Positions 14,524 through 19,119 of a DNA stretch of 19,119 bases are shown piece after piece. Within the stretch, counting starts at the first letter, position 1. Each line of letters starts with the position of its first letter. Under the pieces are notes generated by a model. It made no database searches, was not told where the DNA came from, and was given only the letters and a program-made list of their open reading frames with translations. Source of the stretch: an uncultured Kiritimatiellota bacterium (lineage in GTDB: Bacteria; Verrucomicrobiota; Kiritimatiellia; RFP12; UBA1067); the NCBI GenBank assembly GCA_934667425.1, contig CAKULV010000053.1, forward strand, positions 1 through 19,119. Direction: 5' to 3'. Both the position numbers and the translations under genes were made by a program.

Positions 14524-15879
14524 TCAGCCGAAATACGCCTGGTACAGGGCGCGGACGGCCTTCACCCGATCTTCGCTCTTGATCCCTATCATGAACGAGT
14601 ATTCGCTGGCGCCCTGGTTTACCATCGAAATGTTGATTCCATGTTCGGCGAGCGCGGCCGTGGCCTTGGCGAGCATTCCCGTAGAGAACGCCATGCCCTC
14701 GCCGACGACCATGAGTATGGCGTAGTCGCGGGCGACAAGCACGGAGTCGGGCGAGAGTTCGCGCTTGATGCGCGACACCACCCTGTTCTCGGTGGGCTTC
14801 GTGAACTTGTCGCTGCGGATCACCACGGATATCGAGTCTATGCCGCTCGGTATGTGCTCGTACGCGACGTGCTCCTCCTGGAGGATGTCGAGCAGGCGAT
14901 GGGTGAAGCCCACCTCGCGGTTCATGCAGTACTTGTCTATTATGATGTTGCAGAACCCGTCTGCGGCGGCGATACCGGTCACGGTGCCGGGGATCACCCG
15001 GCGGGACTGCACGATCATCGTGCCCGGCTCGTTCGGGTGGTTTGTGTTGCGCACGTTTATCGGGATGCGCGCCTGAACCGCCGGGAATATGGCCTCGTCG
15101 TTGAACACGCCGAATCCGGCGTACGCGAGTTCGCGCATCTCCCGATAGGTCATAGTGTCGATCCCCTCCTTGACCTCCGGCACTATGCGGGGGTCCACGG
15201 GGTAGACATTGTCCACGTCCGTAAAGTTCTCGTAGACGTCCGCGCGTATCGCGGCCGCGAGAATGGAGCCGGTTATGTCCGATCCGCCGCGCGGGAAGGT
15301 CGCCACCGTGCCGTCCTTGCGGTAGCCGAAGAACCCGGGATATATCACGATGCCCTCGAAGTCGGAGAAGGCCTTGGCGAGCTTCCTGTACGATTCGGGA
15401 TTGAGCGTGGCGTTGCCGGACTCCCCTTCGAGGATCATCCCGGTGTCACGCGGACTCGCATAGCGGGCCTTTACGCCCCGCTTCACGAACGCCGCCGCAA
15501 CTATCTTGGCGGAGTTGTCCTCGCCCGCCGCCTTGAGCGTATCCATGAACACGCCAGCATCCTTCTTCGGCAGGGCAAGCCGCGCCTTCAGGTCCTTCTC
15601 GATGTCCTTTACGATATCGCCACCGAGCTTAAGGTCGCCTGCTATGGACGCATAGCGATCCACAACCGCCTTCAGCGGCTTCGCGACATCATCCTTCTTG
15701 AGCGCGGCATCGGCGAGAGCAATGAGCAGATCCGTAACCTTGGTGTCCGACTTGCTGCGCTTCCCGGGCGCACTGACCACGACCATGCGGCGCGTGGGAT
15801 CCGCCAGCACTATGTTTAGAACCTTGGTGATCTGTCCCGCATCCGCAAGACTTGAACCGCCGAATTTGCAAACCTTCAT
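14524..15879 (-). CDS. lysC: aspartate kinase, monofunctional
   Basis: 451 residues. It phosphorylates aspartate, the first step towards lysine, threonine, methionine and diaminopimelate, in the cytosol. The N-terminus has KFGGSS (5-10). The kinase core includes FPRGGSDITGSILAAAI and YENFTDVDNVYPVDPRIV, for ATP and aspartate. The last 140 residues hold two ACT domains, the second with GMLAKATAALAEHGINISMVNQG, so end-product inhibition is likely. There is no homoserine dehydrogenase part. The ATG at 15879 is preceded by GAGG; the open frame further upstream crosses the promoter. It is the first gene of a four-gene run with an unknown exported protein, argH and clc. The effector amino acid cannot be read from sequence. 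Confidence 0.9.
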   Translation of the reverse strand: MKVCKFGGSSLADAGQITKVLNIVLADPTRRMVVVSAPGKRSKSDTKVTDLLIALADAALKKDDVAKPLKAVVDRYASIAGDLKLGGDIVKDIEKDLKARLALPKKDAGVFMDTLKAAGEDNSAKIVAAAFVKRGVKARYASPRDTGMILEGESGNATLNPESYRKLAKAFSDFEGIVIYPGFFGYRKDGTVATFPRGGSDITGSILAAAIRADVYENFTDVDNVYPVDPRIVPEVKEGIDTMTYREMRELAYAGFGVFNDEAIFPAVQARIPINVRNTNHPNEPGTMIVQSRRVIPGTVTGIAAADGFCNIIIDKYCMNREVGFTHRLLDILQEEHVAYEHIPSGIDSISVVIRSDKFTKPTENRVVSRIKRELSPDSVLVARDYAILMVVGEGMAFSTGMLAKATAALAEHGINISMVNQGASEYSFMIGIKSEDRVKAVRALYQAYFG

Positions 15880-15916
15880 CCTGTATTCCTCGCTTCTGAC
15901 TGCCAACGGGTCGCAA

Positions 15917-15945
15917 ATTATAGCATAATCGTGAAGACACCGCAA
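15917..15945 (-). promoter_or_regulatory. sigma70-type promoter of lysC
   Basis: On the minus strand, TTGCGG (15940-15945) and TATAAT (15917-15922) are 17 bases apart. Transcription should start near 15910, leaving a leader of about 31 bases before the ATG. That is too short for a lysine riboswitch. Confidence 0.75.
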
Positions 15946-16002
15946 AACAAGGGTTTTTTGGGTAGCGACGTGCGCTCAAGCCTCCCTCCGCATCGCCCGA
16001 TA

Positions 16003-16011
16003 TGGTAAAAT
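16003..16011 (+). promoter_or_regulatory. possible extended -10 of the lysR gene
   Basis: TGGTAAAAT is an extended -10-like sequence 55 bases before the LysR start codon. No convincing -35 element is seen. The region is shared with the divergent lysC promoter, so one regulator could act on both. Confidence 0.4.
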
Positions 16012-16066
16012 GTGCGGCACACGAAGACGGGATTCGCCGTACTTCGGAAACGTAAAAGGATGCAGG

Positions 16067-16975
16067 ATGACTCTTCAGCAACTGAAGTACGTGGATGCGG
16101 TAGCCGAGTGCGGCAGCCTCAGCGAGGCGGCAAGGCAGGTGTTCGTGACGCAGCCGACGCTGACCGAATCGATACGCGCCCTCGAGGAGGAATTGCGCGT
16201 CGCCATCTTCACGCGATCGAGCAAGGGCGTTTCCCTGACGCGAGAGGGCGAGGAGTTCCTCGCCTCGGCAAGGCAGATCCTCGATGACGCCGCGAGAATC
16301 CAGGAGAAGTACACCGGAAAGGCGGTGCGCCGTCCGCAGTTTGCGGTTTCCTGCCAGCACTATGCCTTCGCGGTGGATGCATTCAGGGACGTGGTCAACG
16401 CGAATGGAGCGGCTTCCTATGACTTCACCTTGCGCGAGACTGTCACGAGCGAAATCATAGATGACGTCGCCAGGCACAGGAGCGAAATCGGGATACTGTA
16501 TCTGTCCAGACGCAACGAAGCCGCGATCACGAAGATACTTCGCAAGGAGGAGCTCGACTTCGACGAGCTGTTCTCCGCAAAGCCCCACGTGTTCCTCGGC
16601 AAGGAGCACCCGCTCGCAAAGAAGAGGATCATCAAGCCGCACGAACTGGATCCATACCCATACCTCACATACGAGCAGGGCGTGGAGAATGCGCTGTACT
16701 TCTCCGAAGAGGTGATGCCCGCCATAGACCGCAAGAAGAGCATCCGGGTGCGGGACCGGGCCACGATGACCAACCTGCTTCTCGGCCTCGACGGGTTCAC
16801 GGTCGCATCAGGCGCCCACAGTCGCTCATACAATCCGGCGATGATATCGGTGCCACTGAAGCTTGACGACACCATATGCGTTGGCATGATCCACAGGAAG
16901 GGCATTCCTCTGTCCCCTTCTGGACAGGCATTCGCGACGGTCATCCGCAAACGGATAGCAGCAACCAGGCGATAG
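16067..16975 (+). CDS. LysR-family transcriptional regulator
   Basis: 302 residues. The N-terminal winged helix-turn-helix (about 1-60) shows LKYVDAVAECGSLSEAARQVFVTQPTLTESIRALEEEL. The effector-binding domain follows from about 88 (FAVSCQHYAFAVDAF, later SEIGILYL and DRATMTNLLLGLDGF). A similar architecture is found in LysR proteins of Firmicutes and Bacteroidetes that I recall only from memory. The ATG at 16067 has AAAAGGA about 8 bases upstream; the 19 extra codons before it lie in the promoter region. Divergent orientation from lysC, with 187 bases between start codons, makes lysC and itself likely targets, which is inference. Effector unknown. Confidence 0.88.
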   Translation: MTLQQLKYVDAVAECGSLSEAARQVFVTQPTLTESIRALEEELRVAIFTRSSKGVSLTREGEEFLASARQILDDAARIQEKYTGKAVRRPQFAVSCQHYAFAVDAFRDVVNANGAASYDFTLRETVTSEIIDDVARHRSEIGILYLSRRNEAAITKILRKEELDFDELFSAKPHVFLGKEHPLAKKRIIKPHELDPYPYLTYEQGVENALYFSEEVMPAIDRKKSIRVRDRATMTNLLLGLDGFTVASGAHSRSYNPAMISVPLKLDDTICVGMIHRKGIPLSPSGQAFATVIRKRIAATRR

Positions 16976-17006
16976 CGCCTCCGCCCCGCCTAACCGAGGC
17001 AACGGG

Positions 17007-18941
17007 TCAGCGCATGGACTTCACTATGCTTATGACAAAGTTTGCCTTGTGCCTCGAGAAGCCCACCTCGACATCGTCTATGCCAAGCATGGCGGACGAA
17101 CCGGACTGGTTCCTGGGCCTTGAGAAATCCCACCTCAGGATCAGCACTTCTCCTGGCTGAATCGCGACGCCATGGCAGTCGACCACGATCGGCATCGCCC
17201 GGTCTCCAATCTGCGGAGGATCCCGATTGACCCCATCGGCATGCGGAGTCTCGAATCGCCACGACTCGTCTGAAATCCACCGGCCGCTTTCGCACACAAC
17301 GTCAACAAGTTCGTTCGTCACAAGGTATGCGAAATTGACGGACTGCGTAACAGTGTTCTTGAAGCCCCACTGCTCTGCGGCAAACGAAATGTCCGTCAGG
17401 TCTATCACGTTGGCCGTATCATTCGAGAACGCCACGCCCCATACGTATGACGCGCCCGATGGGACAAGTGCGCCAAATGCACAGTCGGAAGGATTCGCTT
17501 CGGAGGAAAGGACATACATGCGGCCGATCGTAGATGCACCTTTAGAAATGTATATGCGATCGACGCACACGCCGTCCGCGAACGCCTGCCAATACGGGAG
17601 TGTGACGCCATTGTACCAGTTCGTCCCCGACTTGATTCCGTTGATGGACTCGAAATCCTGCCGATACCGCAGTGAGGGCAACGAAGAGACCGGAACGGCA
17701 TTCAGGATGGCGTGCGGCGGGGGATTGGAGAGATCCACGGGGATGCCATCCGTCTGTTCCGACGAGGATCCGTACGCGCCAGTCGCCGTTATGCCGACAT
17801 TGACGAGCATGGACTGCGGCAAGCCGCCGATGACGCACGACACGCCACCATCAACGGTTGTCTCGCAGATCACCTCCGGCGAGAGCGTGCCTTCCGAATA
17901 CCCAGATACAAGCGCAACCCGGTCAAGAATCACGCGCGGAAGCTTGTTTGTGAAGGAACAGAGAAGCAACCGGTCTCCATCGTCCAAAACGGGAAGCTTT
18001 ACTACGATTTCTTCGGGGACGCCCGGTTCCGTAGAGACGGTAGCCACCGACACAAGGCTTGTCGTGCCTCCTGACACCCGCATGATCGGCATATCAGTGC
18101 CATCCTCCCCCTTGTACCGCCATGCGCGAATGCGGAGATGCCAGTCTCCCGCCGGGAGAACGGGCGACAAGAGTGCGCCGCCCTTAAGTTTATCCGCGCC
18201 GCCAATGCGAATCGCCCCTTCGCTTGTGTACGGATAAATGTACCGATTGCATTCCCAATGCTGCGTATCCGCATAGGAATCGTTGAACTTGTCCGAATCA
18301 ATTGCGGCTGCGCTCGCGGCGCCGGCTGCCGCACTCGAGAAGTCGTCGATCCACGCCTCCGTCCCCGCCGACGCCCCGATGATGTTGTTTGTCCATACGC
18401 ATACGCGGTATGAAGTCGCGCCATCGACCGGAGCCCACGAGACCTCCATCGAATCGGCGCCGAGCGCAGTGGCGGCAACATTGGAAGGCGCGTCCAGACG
18501 CCTGTCGAACCACGTCGCCCTGAAGGCGTTCAGCGCAAGCCCGTCCAACCCTATGCGGAACGCACGGTAGTCGGCATCTTCAGGGAAGCGAAGCGCCGCA
18601 CCGGCCGTCGCGGCGCCCAATGTCGCGATTTGCGTCTCGCTCTGCGATTCACTCCCTATCGCAAATATCTGCGCCTCCCCTTGTCGATCCCGGCCTGGGA
18701 CGGAATACGACAAGTCGATCCCAATGATGGGACCGGGGTATGTTGGGGAAAGATACCCGTTATCTACGGCCGTCCACCCCGGCGGCAATGCACCCCCTGG
18801 GAACTCATCGGACCTCTCGACAGGCCCTCCGGCATGCGCAGGGACATTGCACACGACAGCCAATATCGGCGCGGCAAGACAGACGCCCTTCCTTGCGGAA
18901 GCGAAAAGAAAACGACAGACAGACCCATACCATACATTCAT
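17007..18941 (-). CDS. large secreted fibronectin-III / anchor-type protein
   Basis: 644 residues. A long signal peptide is probably cleaved after AHA (37). Directly after it, DEFPGGALPPGWTAVD (46-60) resembles the start of the choice-of-anchor or cleaved-adhesin jelly-roll domains. A fibronectin-III domain follows at about 150-190 (APSNVAATALGADSMEVSWA, then DGATSYRVCVW). A second anchor-like start, YRQDFESINGIKSGTNWYNG, lies near 455. The C-terminus has ILRWDFSRPRN and AMLGIDDVEV, again typical of these beta domains. No catalytic motif, PEP-CTERM or LPXTG signal is seen. A surface adhesin, sugar-binding or scaffold role is possible but unproved. The ATG at 18941 has AAAGGAGG 5-6 bases upstream; a longer frame upstream crosses the promoter. 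It converges with lysR. Confidence 0.72.
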   Translation of the reverse strand: MNVWYGSVCRFLFASARKGVCLAAPILAVVCNVPAHAGGPVERSDEFPGGALPPGWTAVDNGYLSPTYPGPIIGIDLSYSVPGRDRQGEAQIFAIGSESQSETQIATLGAATAGAALRFPEDADYRAFRIGLDGLALNAFRATWFDRRLDAPSNVAATALGADSMEVSWAPVDGATSYRVCVWTNNIIGASAGTEAWIDDFSSAAAGAASAAAIDSDKFNDSYADTQHWECNRYIYPYTSEGAIRIGGADKLKGGALLSPVLPAGDWHLRIRAWRYKGEDGTDMPIMRVSGGTTSLVSVATVSTEPGVPEEIVVKLPVLDDGDRLLLCSFTNKLPRVILDRVALVSGYSEGTLSPEVICETTVDGGVSCVIGGLPQSMLVNVGITATGAYGSSSEQTDGIPVDLSNPPPHAILNAVPVSSLPSLRYRQDFESINGIKSGTNWYNGVTLPYWQAFADGVCVDRIYISKGASTIGRMYVLSSEANPSDCAFGALVPSGASYVWGVAFSNDTANVIDLTDISFAAEQWGFKNTVTQSVNFAYLVTNELVDVVCESGRWISDESWRFETPHADGVNRDPPQIGDRAMPIVVDCHGVAIQPGEVLILRWDFSRPRNQSGSSAMLGIDDVEVGFSRHKANFVISIVKSMR

Positions 18942-18961
18942 ACGCCCCTCCTTTGTTGCGC

Positions 18962-18970
18962 AGTATACCA
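18962..18970 (-). promoter_or_regulatory. extended -10 promoter of the secreted FN3 protein gene
   Basis: On the minus strand TGGTATACT sits 21 bases before the ATG, giving a leader of about 14 bases that is almost wholly the ribosome site AAAGGAGG. It shares TGTGGTATA with the DUF975 promoter. A-and-T tracts at 18993-19022 could act as an upstream element. Confidence 0.6.
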
Positions 18971-19030
18971 CAGCCAAAGGCAATGGCGGAAACTTTTTCA
19001 GGGAAAAAATAAAGCCCCTTTTTCTGTGCG

Positions 19031-19052
19031 CCTTTCCTCTGGAGGTGAAAGG
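19031..19052. repeat. short hairpin CCTTTC/GAAAGG
   Basis: A 6-bp stem (19031-19036 with 19047-19052) closes a 10-base loop. It directly precedes the longer palindrome at 19054. No U-run follows, so it is not an obvious terminator. Confidence 0.35.
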
Positions 19053-19053
19053 A

Positions 19054-19107
19054 CAAGGTAAATGCCTATAGCTTGTAGGCATTTACCTTGGGGTGGGCAT
19101 TTACCTT
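19054..19107. repeat. 15-bp-arm palindrome followed by a third copy of its arm
   Basis: CAAGGTAAATGCCTA (19054-19068) and its exact reverse complement (19076-19090) flank the 7-base loop tagcttg. The 12-mer GGCATTTACCTT recurs at 19096-19107, 18 bases after its copy at 19078-19089. The AT-rich repeat lies at the window's edge, so its full extent is unknown. It could be an operator, a recombination or transposon-end site, or the start of a repeat array. Confidence 0.7.
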
Positions 19108-19119
19108 TACCGATTTGGC

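Noticed and set aside
14272..15819. 515-codon plus-strand frame opposite lysC
   Set aside because: Long but antisense to a clearly recognised aspartate kinase; composition is an artefact of high-GC codon use.
15880..15945. Lysine riboswitch before lysC
   Set aside because: The promoter leaves only about 31 bases of leader, too short for the roughly 170-base aptamer.
15946..15966. Terminator at the T-run near lysC
   Set aside because: A six-T run is present but no stem of more than three base pairs precedes it on either strand.
19054..19119. CRISPR array at the right edge
   Set aside because: The repeated unit is 12 bases with an 18-base step, too short for repeats with spacers, and only one copy is inverted.

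Overview
The window is a GC-rich bacterial chromosome segment with 16 supported protein genes. Fourteen lie on the minus strand. The two on the plus strand are a truncated-looking GIY-YIG protein at the left edge and a LysR regulator near the right. Long spurious frames opposite real genes are common at this base composition. The gene mix fits a gut or anaerobic member of the PVC group, perhaps Kiritimatiellota-like: a short-form DXS, an indolepyruvate oxidoreductase beta subunit beside a ferredoxin-nitroreductase, LA_2272-type surface repeats, and a large secreted FN3/'anchor' protein. That placement is a guess from content; there is no rRNA or marker gene to settle it.

Left part (1-2764): a small plus-strand GIY-YIG-like ORF converges on dxs (850-2613, minus). 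dxs has a strong promoter so close to its ATG that the message should be nearly leaderless. Middle (2765-7881): a promoter at 7836-7864 starts a minus-strand run of an LA_2272-type protein, a YcfL-like lipoprotein, an LpoB-like/PEGA protein and a COG3014 lipoprotein, with the ABC-F ATPase uup 67 bases further on. The YcfL-LpoB-COG3014 trio resembles the set linked in other bacteria to activation of a penicillin-binding protein.

Next (7884-10427): a second minus run encodes a DUF975 membrane protein, a Nfu-type Fe-S scaffold, IorB and a two-cluster ferredoxin fused to a nitroreductase. It looks like a small redox and Fe-S module, and it begins at a second nearly leaderless promoter almost identical to that of dxs. 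Upstream lies about 160 bases of inverted repeats.

Right part (10680-15945): lysC, a secreted protein of unknown function, argH and a CLC chloride transporter form a tightly packed operon behind a clear sigma70 promoter, with a divergent LysR gene beside it. The last gene (17007-18941, minus) is a large secreted FN3 protein. The extreme right edge carries a 15-bp-arm palindrome plus a third copy of its arm, which may be the margin of a repeat or mobile element outside the window.

No tRNA, rRNA, CRISPR array, transposase or complete mobile element was seen, and no gene-free stretch exceeds 300 bases. No complete new system is evident. The best leads are the shared leaderless promoter block, the chimeric GIY-YIG ORF, the intergenic inverted repeats, the right-edge palindrome and the unknown protein in the lysC-argH operon.
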